A DNA stretch of 64,000 nt, from NCBI RefSeq assembly GCF_011745365.1, contig NW_024468910.1, positions 4,492,068 to 4,556,067 on the forward strand. The letters run 5' to 3'. The notes under the pieces are model-generated. The model had not been told where the DNA came from. It worked only from the letters and a program-made list of their open reading frames with translations, and searched no databases. The stretch comes from Cryphonectria parasitica EP155 (Eukaryota; Ascomycota; Sordariomycetes; Diaporthales; Cryphonectriaceae). Position numbers and translations under genes: made by a program. Below, piece after piece: positions 48,926 through 59,458 of the stretch; position 1 is the stretch's first letter; the number at the start of each line of letters is the position of its first letter.

Positions 48926-50383
48926 TCATCGCCGCGACGCCGCGCGTGATATGCGCGTCGTCTCTGTTCTGTGGCTGCGACGCGTATCTCTTGTCCTACC
49001 ACCAGAGCTCGCGGAGCCTGCATAATCGGGTGGGAGGTTAGACTTGGGGTGATCATAATCATCCCTGTACCGACCCCCAGCGGCCGACGCGGAGCGGACG
49101 CTGTGCGAGCGCACAACGGACGCGGTGCGAGGATCGCGGGGGTGGTGCGACTGCGCCGGCGTATAAACAGAGGAGTACGTGTAATCGGAGGAGAACTCAC
49201 TTGGGCTGCTGGCTGTGTACGAGTCCGAGAAGTAGCTCGAGCTGACCTCGCTCCTCGCCGCGCGGGAGGAGCGTTTTGCCGTCGACTGTCGCCGCTTCTT
49301 GTCCCGCCGCAGACCCAGCAACACTAGCAGTGTGCCCAGGGCACCTGCCGTCCACCAGCTGGTCTGGTTCGACTCCTTCTTCTCGGAAATGCGCCTGCTC
49401 TCCCCAGCAGCCGAGCGGGCCGGACGGTTTGCGAACCAAGAGCTGTGGCGATCCCGGTCCACATGACTCGAGGTCCTGACGGGCGCCGCTCCGTGGCGGC
49501 TATAGCGCTCCTCCTCGACAATGACCGTCTCGCGAGAGCGATCACGCTTGTCCTTCCTAGGGCCCAGGCCCAATAGGGCGAGGAGGCCATGCCACAGCCC
49601 GCGCATTATGCAACAGGCGCAGATGCCCAGCAGGATGACCACACCAGCCAGCACGCCAATGACGATGCCAGCGATGGCACCGCCGCTGAGGCTGGAGCCG
49701 CCCGTGGTAGCCAGAGCCGTGCCGTTTCCGGAGCCTGTTGTGGAAGCGCTGAGGGCCGTCGCCGTGCTGGTGCTGGCGGATCCGGTGCCCGTGACCCGAT
49801 AAGGCGCGCTGTATTGAGTGGTGATGGTGCTTCCACTGGTGGTCACGGTCGTGGAGTAGACTGAGTATGAGGTGGTCGCAGCAGTAGCACCCGGGTTAGA
49901 GCTGCACTGACCGTCATAAGCACAGTACTGCCAGTTGGCGCAGCAGATGGAACCACAGGCTATCTCGCCCGAGCCGGCTGGGGGCGTGCAGGTGCCACCG
50001 GCGGCCGCAGTTGACGCAGCCCAGGCGCTGGAGATGGTGCTCGTAAAGGTCTCGGTCTCGGTCCATGTCGTGGTGTAGACAGCCCAGCTAGAGCCATCCC
50101 TGACCAACAGAGGAGCCGCCGCGGTGCAGCCAGCAACATTGTCTGACGTGGTGCAGACCTCGCCGTCGGAGCAGCAGTGCTCGTTCTCGACGCCGCAGTA
50201 CGATGCGCAGCTTCGATCTTGTATGAATCCGTAGCTGAGAGTATCGTGTAGATCGTCTTTGGGAAATGGACCAGCGAGTACAGGCTGTATCAGGAGGGTG
50301 GAAAGAGAGAGGAAAACTGTGGATATCATGGCTGTTGTCGCTGCAGGGCGCAGGCAGTGCTGCGATTGACTGGATGGGCGCAT
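48926..50383 (-). CDS. Uncharacterised fungal secretory-pathway membrane protein with Cys-rich ectodomain and two hydrophobic segments
   Basis: A single-exon protein of 485 residues from the ATG at 50383. The next ATG, at 50329, would give a shorter signal sequence. A hydrophobic stretch (MISTVFLSLSTLLIQPVLA) ending near residue 37 looks like a signal peptide. Two Cys-rich blocks follow: CASYCGVENEHCCSDGEVC at about 59-77 and CTPPAGSGEIACGSICC at about 132-148. A long Ser/Thr-rich, probably O-glycosylated stalk leads to a transmembrane helix (GGAIAGIVIGVLAGVVILLG, about 234-253). The tail is basic and rich in Ser, Arg and Tyr and holds a second hydrophobic segment (WWTAGALGTLLVLLGL, about 343-358). 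The two membrane segments end in similar motifs, LLGLGPRKDKR and LLGLRRDKKR. I recall similar unnamed proteins in Sordariomycetes; the function is unknown. The architecture suggests a wall- or surface-sensing role, which is inference. Confidence 0.75.
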   Translation of the reverse strand: MRPSSQSQHCLRPAATTAMISTVFLSLSTLLIQPVLAGPFPKDDLHDTLSYGFIQDRSCASYCGVENEHCCSDGEVCTTSDNVAGCTAAAPLLVRDGSSWAVYTTTWTETETFTSTISSAWAASTAAAGGTCTPPAGSGEIACGSICCANWQYCAYDGQCSSNPGATAATTSYSVYSTTVTTSGSTITTQYSAPYRVTGTGSASTSTATALSASTTGSGNGTALATTGGSSLSGGAIAGIVIGVLAGVVILLGICACCIMRGLWHGLLALLGLGPRKDKRDRSRETVIVEEERYSRHGAAPVRTSSHVDRDRHSSWFANRPARSAAGESRRISEKKESNQTSWWTAGALGTLLVLLGLRRDKKRRQSTAKRSSRAARSEVSSSYFSDSYTASSPSEFSSDYTYSSVYTPAQSHHPRDPRTASVVRSHSVRSASAAGGRYRDDYDHPKSNLPPDYAGSASSGGRTRDTRRSHRTETTRISRAASRR

Positions 50384-52549
50384 GGTAATGATGAATGTGT
50401 TCAACAATCCACAACAAGGTTTGCGACGGAGGAGAAAGTTGGGATGAGAAGGGAGTGAGTTGTCGTCAGGGCTGGCCCTCTTCACTCTCTTGCCGTGATT
50501 TTTGTCCAGCGATGAGCTGTCTGTCCAGGTGGGAAACAGCCAGAAAGAGAAGTTGGAGCTGCAGCAGGTGTGTGCCCCTCCTCACTGGCACCACCACCAA
50601 CACCCTCTCTGGTCTAGTCTTGCAACAACGAACCTGCAGGCTGGAGCGGTTGCGCGCGGGGTAATCTTGAGAGCCTGTGGTGAGAAGAAGGACAGGAATG
50701 ACCAGGACCCAACCGGGGCGCTTCGAGCCGTTCCGTGTCTCAACTCTAAAGTAAAATAAAAAAGGAGGACAAAAAAAGTCCAGGCAAGTCGGGTCTGGAA
50801 TAGACTGGAATGTAGAAATAGCGAAAAGATGGTAGTAGGCTGGCAGAGTTGCACACAGAACGCGTGAGCTGTGTAACCTGCCCTAGTTGCTGCTGGCTGG
50901 CGTGCTGTACTTGTGTGAATGGTACCCGAACCCTTGCAAATATGGACTGATGAGGTCTCAATCGCAACAGGCGGACAGATGAGAATTGAGGTTTGAAGAG
51001 GTATGAAGAAGGGAGTTGACAGAGACACGACAGGATTCAGATGAAGTAGAGAAACGCGATTGGGGAGGAGGGAGAGAGAGGAAAAGACGAAAAGAAACTA
51101 AAGGCTGGGTAGGATGGGGTGATGAGCTGTAGGTTGTTTGTTCAGTGTCCCTGTTGGGATGTGACGCCAGATTGGTCGCCTGGCTTAATCCGATGGCTGG
51201 ATGGTGATAATCATCGAAACTACTCTTGTCACTTTTTCCCCCAGATCCTAGAGCGCAAGCATGCCCTACTGCCATAGGATAGTCCCTTTAAATCCACCTT
51301 GTACGGGCCAAGCTTGTCTTGGTGGGATGCAGGGTGCGATACTCAGCCCACAGGCAAAAAGTGCTGGGTGGGCTTTGGTGGCTGGGAGACGAGCTTCCCC
51401 AACCACCCTCTATTCCACCCAGATGCCTATTTCGTCAGACCTGTACCTGAGGAACTTGTGACCCTGGTCCCTTTTTTATTTAGATTTTTTTTTTTTCCTG
51501 TCTTGCTCTCTTGTAAAAAAAGAATTCGCTCACTAGCCAACTCCTCAGAAGTCAATTCAGGATAAGCTTGCCCATGCTGAATACATCACCGCCCCGTTGA
51601 CGTATTTGTGTGTGCTGTCATCTGGGGTTAGGTATCATTGTATCCATCCACGAGCCACAATCGACGTCAACAGCTCAACAACACATTGACATTTTTACCA
51701 GGTTCTTCTACTGTGTTGAGAAAAGAAAGAAATGAAGAAGACACATCTCAGATTTGTAGGATGCTGATGTAGTTGGGATGGGTAGGCAAGGCTGTGAATC
51801 TACGATGTAGCAATTGGACATCAGGCAGAGCACGCAGCCTGCCTGCACTCTGTACAGTAGTGTGCCCTGTCACCAAACGCCCCATCTCAAGTCGACAGGG
51901 ATGGTAAAGCAGGGGTTGGGTGGGAGCATGCCCGGCCCGAACCCCGGAGCCCAGGGCCAATCTGTCAGCGGCGTTCTGCCCGGCCGTTCAGCAGCTGGCC
52001 TCAACATTCCGTCCTCGACAATTCTCCTTCCGCGACAACATCCATCTCTCTCGTCCCCCTTTCTCTGTGTCATGATGCCCGATGCCCCAAGGAAACAAAT
52101 GAGCCTTACTGCGTGTCGGTTGTGAGTCGCGCATCCTGTTGGGAACGACAAGACATATTTCACCAAGGCAAGCCAAGCATGATGGACCTTTTCCAGCTAG
52201 ATTTTACACCAGATTGCTGTCATGTCTGTTATCAAACGGCTTGTGTGGTATTGTGATTGGTTTAGCAGACTTCCCAAGAACACGCCGCAGCATGCCCTGG
52301 GATCTCCATGCATGTAGCAGTAACTGCTCCGCCTTGTGTCAACCGCTCACGTTCGTGCAGAGGTACATTCGGGCGCCAGTTCTGTGACTCCGAGGAGCGA
52401 TTGATTGATTCGTCAAAGTTCCGATTTTTTTTTAAAGAATCCCGTAGCGTCTTGCTACTTGACATGCAAGTCCCAATTGATGAACCCCCTGCCACTCCAG
52501 TGAACCCAGAAAAGCACAAAGAAATCGAAGGCCTGGTGGCTGCCTTTCT
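50384..52549. other. Intergenic: long 5' flank of the membrane protein gene and 3' flank of uL6
   Basis: About 2.2 kb. The part near 50700-51300 contains purine-rich sequence and may be a long 5' UTR or promoter of the minus-strand membrane protein. I found no further gene. Open frames here are under 150 codons and carry no motif. Confidence 0.45.
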
Positions 52550-53722
52550 TTACGCCTCCTCGACGATGTTGCCCTTCTCCGACACGTACATACCGTCCAG
52601 GAACTAAATTTACTTGTCAGCAAGCTGCCACACAAAATTCGGGCTCATCTGTTGCGACGAAGGACTCGATGATGAGTTGTTTCGTACCTTTCGGATATCC
52701 TTGTTCCGCACTCTGCAGATCTGCTGGATGTCTGCTGCGCTCTGAGACACAGCCTCGAGGGAGTTGCCGGTCAGGACCAGCTCGTCCTTCTGGGCCTTGG
52801 AGACCTCGACATCAACACCCTGCTGCATGACGACCCGACGCACAAGCTTCTCGCCGATGAAGTTTCTACACGTAGGAGACGCGTCAGCCTTCCTGTTCTA
52901 GCCAGTCTAGCAAGCCTCCTTCCAGAGATGAAACCCCCTTCCCCAGCGGGTTTCGTGAGAATATCTGCTTCGCCTAAAACCTACCGGATCTCGACCTCGT
53001 AGACGCCCTCAGAGTTCTTGTCCAGGTTGACGTTGATGGGAAAATGGGCGTAGACGTAGCGCATCTTGTACTTGAAGCCCTTGGTGACACCGATGATCAG
53101 GTTGTTAAGGATGGTGCGGACGGTACGGAGAGCAGCGACGTTCTTGCGAACACCGTGGTGGATGTGGATGGCGATAACGTTGGCCTTGGGCTTGGTGAAG
53201 CTGACGGCGATGTGGGATAGATCCTTGACCAGCTTGCCGCGGGGGCCCTCGACGGTGATCTGGCGAGCCTTGATGTGCATCTTGACTGTTCGTAGAAGAC
53301 ACTGTCAGCATCTGACACAAAGAAACGTGCTCAACCGGCCTTTCTCCAGCCACCCAGTGCTATATCCGCCAGCCAAGCCATGTTTCGCAGTATTCCCGCC
53401 TCGGGAGATGCATTGTGGTGTTGAGTTCTCGTGCGCCCGAGTCCCACTGTGAACGGACATCGTGCCGTCCGCAACATGGACAGGTTTCGCGATGATCGAT
53501 CGATCGTTTTGCTCTGCAATTCTCCCTGTACATAATCTTCCTCCCCCGCAGTCCTTCGATCGTATACAATCCCTCCTCTTTCCTGGCTTGGTGGCGGCTG
53601 GCGGTTTGCTCGGGGCGCATCGAGGGCTAGTGGAGTCGGACAATAGTCAATCATTCAAGCAATCAATTAATCATACCTCCAGCTGGAATCTCCAGCGTCT
53701 CCTCCGAGTGGATGTACTTCAT
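52550..53722 (-). CDS. rpl9: 60S ribosomal protein L9 (uL6)
   Basis: Four exons (53722-53677, 53285-52985, 52865-52688, 52603-52550) give 192 residues, the normal eukaryotic length. The protein begins [15 protein letters not shown], then [19 protein letters not shown]. It continues with the conserved [23 protein letters not shown] and [10 protein letters not shown]. The second repeat is [19 protein letters not shown], and it ends [20 protein letters not shown]. uL6 sits near the sarcin-ricin loop at the factor-binding side of the large subunit. The first intron (391 nt) separates only 15 codons from the rest. An early, long intron is common in fungal ribosomal protein genes. The last exon encodes just 17 residues and is too short to notice without the splice sites. 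The gene is divergent from vps26. Confidence 0.96.
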
Positions 53723-54788
53723 CTTGCCTGGCGATTCTGGGTTGTCGTGGGGCGAGATGGAGTTTGGCGTTGTCGGTGGGTTGGCTGGTTGTCTTCAACA
53801 AGACCTCTCAAAAGACCAAGGCTTGACTGGACTGGTGGGCAGCAAGCCCTGCGAAAATTCTGGTCCCCAATTCTGGGTGGACCACGTGACTTATGATTAG
53901 CGCCATTCTGGATAAGCCAGCCGGACCGATAGCCTTCACTCCTGGACCCTAACCCTGTATTTCCAATTTCTTGGCAAGTTGTTCTTGGCACAGCATCCAG
54001 TCTTGAAATATAATAGCACAAATTCGAAGAGGTGTGCACTTTCAAGAGTTCTGCACTATACCGTGAATATATTGTGCAGGTACTTGCAACAAAATCCAAC
54101 ATTTGCATGCCCTGAGCTACTGGTATCTTGCAAATATGGGGGTCCAAGATGATCATGCACTTGGGGACAGACATGTTCTCTGAGGGATGATGCATGTGGT
54201 TGTTGCAGGTCTCTTGTCCCTCTAGGTTAAGGGAATCGTTCAAGATAAGCCTCCTAGATATGTGTCCAGGTATTGTTTTCTGGGCCCTGAGTGTGGCTCT
54301 TTCTCGAGTTCAGAACAGTCCACCCAGTTGGGCTGTAGAGCATTGTCGATTCAAGAAGCTCTAATGCATGTATGATTCCTTACCCAGAAATTCGAATGTC
54401 ATCTCCAAATGAGGGCTTTTGAGGCATGCCTCCTTTTAGTGGGTCTCAGTACGTTGTCGTGAATTACTATGTACACTAATTGCTTACCCCTGTCAATGCT
54501 CCAATACTAAGGGGGGGGGGCAGGAGCTTGGGCTGCTGCTGGGCCAGCAGTGACATCGCCCGCCAGCCCTGCCCGGGCCCGCGATGCGATTCCTCTTCTA
54601 CAATATTACCACAGCTCACGCGTTTCCACCCCACGCTTCCACGACGAACGACATTTCCAACCGCGATCACTGGCGATTGGCCGACACAATAACACCCGAT
54701 AGCAAGTCAACCAACTGACTCTTTGCTTCGTGGACCAGGCGCAGCCTAACGACCAACGTGACCAGCAAGCTCGCAGAGCGCCGGCAAT
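53723..54788. other. Divergent intergenic region, rpl9 / vps26
   Basis: A promoter region for both genes of about 1.07 kb. The rpl9 side holds the ACCCTAACCCT element. A G10 run is at about 54511-54520. No open frame with a family signature was found. Confidence 0.55.
53943..53956 (-). promoter_or_regulatory. Telomere-like ACCCTAACCCT element upstream of rpl9
   Basis: TGGACCCTAACCCT lies 221 bp before the rpl9 ATG. It is identical in 14 bases and in orientation to the element before the bL21m gene at 2859-2872. A Tbf1-like, TTAGGG-binding regulator of ribosomal protein genes would be a natural candidate; this is inference. Confidence 0.55.
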
Positions 54789-56068
54789 ATGTCGTACTTC
54801 TTTGCGCACCCCCTCGACATCGACATCGTCCTCGAGGATGCCGACGAGCGCTCCATGGTCGACGTCAAGCTCGACAAGAACAGACGCGAGAAGGCTTCCC
54901 TGTACATGGATGGCGAGTCCGTCAAGGGCGCCGTCACCGTCCGCCCAAAGGATGGCAAGCGTCTCGAGCACACCGGCATCAAGGTCCAGTTCATCGGCAC
55001 GATAGGTACTTACTCGTCCACCACCCACCGCCTGCTAGGCGCCACATGAAGGGGAGGGAGGAGGGAGGAGGGAGCGGGTGGGGATACTTGGGCAGGGAGG
55101 GTTCCTGCCGATGCCAATACTGGTGCTGATGCTGTTTCTCCGCAGAAATGTTCTTTGACCGCGGCAACCATTACGAGTTCCTCTCCCTCGTCCAGGAGCT
55201 TGCGGCCCCTGGTGAGCTGCAGCACCCCCAGACCTTCGACTTCAACTTCAAGAATGTCGAGAAGCAGTACGAATCATACAACGGCATCAACGTCAAGCTG
55301 CGCTACTTTGTGCGTGTCACCGTCTCCCGCCGCATGGCCGACGTCGTACGCGAGAAGGACATCTGGGTCTACAGCTACCGCATTCCGCCCGAGATGAACT
55401 CTTCAATCAAGATGGACGTCGGCATCGAGGACTGTCTGCATATCGAATTTGAGTACTCCAAGAGCAAGTACCATCTCAAGGATGTCATCGTGGGTAGGAT
55501 TTACTTCCTTTTGGTGAGGCTCAAGATCAAGCACATGGAGTTGAGCATCATCCGGAGGGAGACGACCGGTGCGGCGCCAAACCAGTACAACGAGAGCGAG
55601 ACTTTGGTGCGGTTTGAGGTCAGTGATGCCGGTCAAGCCTTGTTTTGTTTTGTTTTGTGGGGGGGGGGGGGACCCTCGCCATCTTGCGACTGGGTTCTGT
55701 GTGCTGATATCACATGCTCTGTACAGATCATGGACGGTTCACCGTCAAGAGGAGAGACCATTCCCATCCGGTTGTTCTTGGGAGGCTTCGACCTGACACC
55801 CACATTCCGCGATGTCAACAAGAAGTTCTCTACGAGGTACTACTTGAGCCTGGTGCTGATTGACGAAGGTAAGTCTGTCCTTGGACTTGTGTGCTAAACT
55901 ATGCAAGTGTGCCGCCACCTGACACGTGCTGCAGATGCTCGGAGATACTTCAAACAGTCTGAGATTATACTATACCGCCAGGCTCCCGAGCTTGCCAACG
56001 GAGCTGGCCCGGATGGACTACCTGCACCACCCGAGGACAAGATAACGACGGTCCCGGCAGAAAGGTAG
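54789..56068 (+). CDS. vps26: Retromer subunit Vps26
   Basis: Four exons (54789-55005, 55146-55618, 55727-55868, 55935-56068) give 321 residues. Introns are 140, 108 and 66 nt with GTACTT, GTCAGT and GTAAGT donors. The protein starts MSYFFAHPLDIDIVLEDADE and is arrestin-like: VDVKLDKNRREKASLYMDGE, LEHTGIKVQFIGTIEMFFDR, HYEFLSLVQELAAPGEL, then VKLRYFVRVTVSR and GRIYFLLVRLKIKHMELSII. The last third reads IPIRLFLGGFDLTPTFRDV, then YYLSLVLIDEDARRYFKQSE. Vps26 binds Vps35 in the cargo-selective trimer that returns receptors from endosomes to the Golgi. The splice choices give an ungapped match to the family. A poly-G run of 13 lies in intron 2, just 40 nt after its donor. A short acidic/Pro tail ends the protein. 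Confidence 0.96.
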
Positions 56069-57504
56069 TAAATGCAGTTTCGATCTCTTGCAGCTTGTTT
56101 CGAGTTGCCTCGTGCAGTCTCCCCATGATACCTCATGTGCCACTTGAGGGCTTATTCCCATCAGTCCTATCCATACTTTAGCATTGTTTCGGCGTTTTAA
56201 GGTCCTAGCTCTTCTTTAAGATGGCTTATGTTAATGCAATAAAACTATAATGTTTTCTGAAAAGGAAGGATATTTCCATCTGGTTTCGGCCCTCCATTAA
56301 CTTGGTTCCATTCCAAAAAGTGACTTGCATCCCCTGGACTTGAATGGGAGCTTCTCTCTCTGCCCCCCCCCCCTCTTTCCTTTCTTACTTCTCATGGCTT
56401 CCTCTCAAGCGAGTGTTGGCCTAAGATGACTTGTGAGTTCATCATTTTCAAGATTTCTATCAGCATGCACCCGACTATTTCTCTGTACCACCATGGCGTG
56501 ATGTGATCATGCTTTTATAGGTGGCAGTCCTATTTCTGCTGACGTTCGTATGCCTGGTTGAGCACTGGAGCATCCAACATTGTCCTATATCAAAATCTGG
56601 AGGTTTCACCCAACTCTTCATCATCAATCATCTTGCTGCATGTAGGAGCTAGGGAAATGTGCTATATCTGCATCCAGTGTATAGCCTTCTCTTGAGAACA
56701 CCTCAAGGTGGATATCATCGCTCCCCAGGCCTGTAGATTTTCTGCCACAGCTGAGAGCTATCAATTTAATCCTGTTACTCAGTGCCATCCATGAGCATGG
56801 TGCGTACCCCTTTAACCACAGTTAGAATCCCATCCCTGACCAGACGATCCACTGGCAATGCTTCAAATCCTCTCAATCATGATCAAAAGGTGTTTACACA
56901 ATCTTTCCAGAAATTGTCAACTAGCATTTCATTGTGTATCACAAAAATATCAATACATAAAAAGTATTAGGAACAGGCAACATTTCTTTTGACAAGTGGT
57001 TACTGATCAACTTTCACAATTCTTCAGTAAAGATATTAGCGAACAGAGAAAATGTGCAGTGACATTCAGGATCTCTGTAGAGATCAAGTCTTCTAGGGGA
57101 TTACTTAGATGTGTGGGCAGCATCTTTGTCTATTGATATATAATTAAACCTTGGATGATGGGCAATGTTTACATGTTGGAGGAGACACCAGCTGCATCAC
57201 AACACAAGGGCGTTGTTGATTGTCACTGTGGCTGTTCTTTACATCACCAACATAACTGTAGCACCAGCTGTATTCCTATCTCTGGTTAGGTTATTTGCTG
57301 ATAGTGTTGTGTTGTAGTTGACATTGTTTCAGGCACCAAACACAAATAGCTGGAGCCTGGCAATATTTGACCTTGTCGATTGAATCTCTCTCTGCCACCC
57401 AACCTACCACAACAAATCCCGTCGCCATCTTCATCCCCATCCCTATCCCCACCAACACCAACATCACAACTGACAACAACAACAGCAACAGCAGAAGCAA
57501 CAAA
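56069..57504. other. Intergenic: vps26 3' flank and upstream region of the Cys/His protein gene
   Basis: About 1.4 kb, distinctly AT-richer than the rest of the window between 56200 and 57250. Just before the next ATG it becomes a CAA/ACC-rich, G-poor leader (57400-57504), typical of a fungal 5' UTR. A C11 run lies at about 56363. No gene was recognised. Confidence 0.5.
56238..56243 (+). terminator. Candidate poly(A) signal (AATAAA) of vps26
   Basis: A canonical AATAAA about 170 bp past the stop codon, in an AT-rich setting. Fungal signals are degenerate, so this is only plausible. Confidence 0.4.
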
Positions 57505-58956
57505 ATGAGTACCTCACAGAACATTCAAGCTGGCTCTGGCAGTGGTCAGGGAAATCCAGAGAAGCTCCCCAGAGGTCCAATCTCGCGTGACCAGGGACAG
57601 GAGATGAGTGACGACGAGGAGGACTTCAATGAGTCCTTCTTGGAGAAACTCGACGCCCTGAGCCCTGAGCAAAGGGCCTTTGTCGACGACTACATGACTG
57701 ACGAGATGAAGGCTCTGGTGAAGGACTACCCCTCCCTCCAAGAGTTTGCTGTCACCTACGACAAGATAGCTCGTATCAAGCTGGGAGAGGATCTTTACAC
57801 AAAGTACCAGCAAGGCTCTCTTGCCGTCTTGCTCATTCGTGCCAAGCTGAAGCCTGGCCAGTATGTCGAGCCCGGCGAGTAAGTCGTTTCAACTCTCCTG
57901 TGTGGTGTTTATCAATATTCGCGATTGACGCGAAAGTTTCGCCCCGCGCGCGTTTCCCCCGTCGCCCTATTTTCTCCCCCCCCCCCCCCTTCTCACACTG
58001 CGAATAATCTACGCTCTATTCATCTCTCAGCTATTCATCAGTATCGACTTGAAGATACTGACTATATGTGCAGCCGCTCTGTCGAGGGCAACAAGCAGGT
58101 TGTCTGGTGCGACGCGTGCCAGACCAACGTCTGCAGGGACTGGGCGCGGCACAACCAAGAAAACCACCACAAGCACCCAGGACTTGCCCTGATCTGCTTC
58201 CATCCTGGCTGTACCTCTCCTGTCTTACTGCGTGGCGAGCCTTCACAGTTGGATATGCACCTGTTTCGCCACGCCGTCTACGTCAACCTCGAGGGCACCG
58301 GTGGTACTATGATGGTGAGTTTATTCACCCGCCAAAATGTCCCCATTATACCATCCTCCCAATCTGTACAACACCCCTCCCCCTTCCATTTGGGAGTGAA
58401 GGGCTATTATTGAGGGCGAGAGCGCGTCCTGAGGTCCTGAGAAGCTGCCACTTCTCTCCTATTATCCCTCTTGTTCCCACTCAGAGGCTATGAAACTTTT
58501 TCCGTTTTCTTTATGTAACAGTTCGTCTAGACCACGGTAGAGCTCAAGAAACTCGAGCGCCTCACCTTGCCTGGCCTGATGGAGAACGCCAAAGTGCAGG
58601 GGCGCAAGCTGCAGCAGTACCGGGACCGAAAGGCGGCGGTCCTCCGCCGTGTCAAGTCTCTGAACAAACAGCTTGCCTCTGACCTCGCGCCGTTCATGGG
58701 ACTCCCCGAGCTCGACGGCCCTGGCCGCCCCTTCACTCAGGCCGAGATCGACGCCGGACCGACCAAGGCCGCCGCCTTACAGGCTCTACAGAATATCCGT
58801 CGACTCCTCTTCCCCGGCGGCCAGACCTTGGACGAGAAAGTGTTCGAGAGGGCCGAGAAGATCGCGCAGCATCTGGAGGACCTTGAGGATGAGGGCTTGC
58901 TGGAGGATCTGACCGCTGACGAGGTCTTGACGATGCTGAAGGATGCCAGTATTTGA
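57505..58956 (+). CDS. Unrecognised protein with a Cys/His cluster (possible zinc-binding module)
   Basis: I do not recognise this family. Three exons (57505-57878, 58074-58314, 58531-58956) give 346 residues. Introns are 195 nt (GTAAGT, branch ACTGAC, CAG) and 216 nt (GTGAGT...TAG). The start is the first ATG after a CAA-rich leader. Residues 30-60 are acidic (MSDDEEDFNESFLEKLDAL) and are followed by a predicted helical region. At 137-171 lies CDACQTNVCRDWARH, then an NHHKH element and CFHPGC. The potential ligands are Cys137, Cys140, Cys145, His151, His156, His157, His159, Cys166, His168 and Cys171, a B-box- or treble-clef-like density. The C-terminal 140 residues are helical and charged (LMENAKVQGRKLQQYRDRKA) and end in an acidic ELLEDL-like tail. 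No signal peptide or membrane segment is visible. The ordered domains, splice quality and codon use argue for a real gene; any function would be guesswork. Confidence 0.72.
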
Positions 58957-59458
58957 CAACCTGCCCTGCCGATCGTCATACTGGCTCGGATTGAAGTCTG
59001 GACTGTCATATGAGAGAAAAGGAGAGGGGGGGGGGGTTTTCTGTGTTCATTGCAGTTTCGTGCGCGCAGGACTAGGTCGCCATGTCATAATGAATGCCTT
59101 GCATTGCTTGGTGGCGCCGTAGCAACGATTTCTGCCATTGGTCCGGGCGGCTAGATAGGCAGTCAAATTCACGGCGAAAACGCCCTGCGCGGGATTGTAT
59201 GATCAAGAGCAAACAATGATGATGAGACAAATACGAGCGGTGCGGTCATATACCCGCTTATTTGCCGTTCATGCTCATCCAATTTTATGAATCAGGGCCA
59301 CTGGAACCCTATATATTTTTTTTCCACCAATTTTTCAATGTCCTATCTGCCTTTCATCTCAAAGTGGTATCATCATCCAAGGCGCAAGAGTATCTTGGTC
59401 CGTGACTCGTACAAAAACATTGGGGCCGTCTGTGCCTCTCTCAAGACTCCTCTGCTCC
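58957..59458. other. Convergent intergenic region, Cys/His protein gene / nup120
   Basis: About 0.5 kb with a G11 run at about 59026-59036 and AT-rich sequence near 59300-59340. Two 3' UTRs are expected. No gene was seen. Confidence 0.55.
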
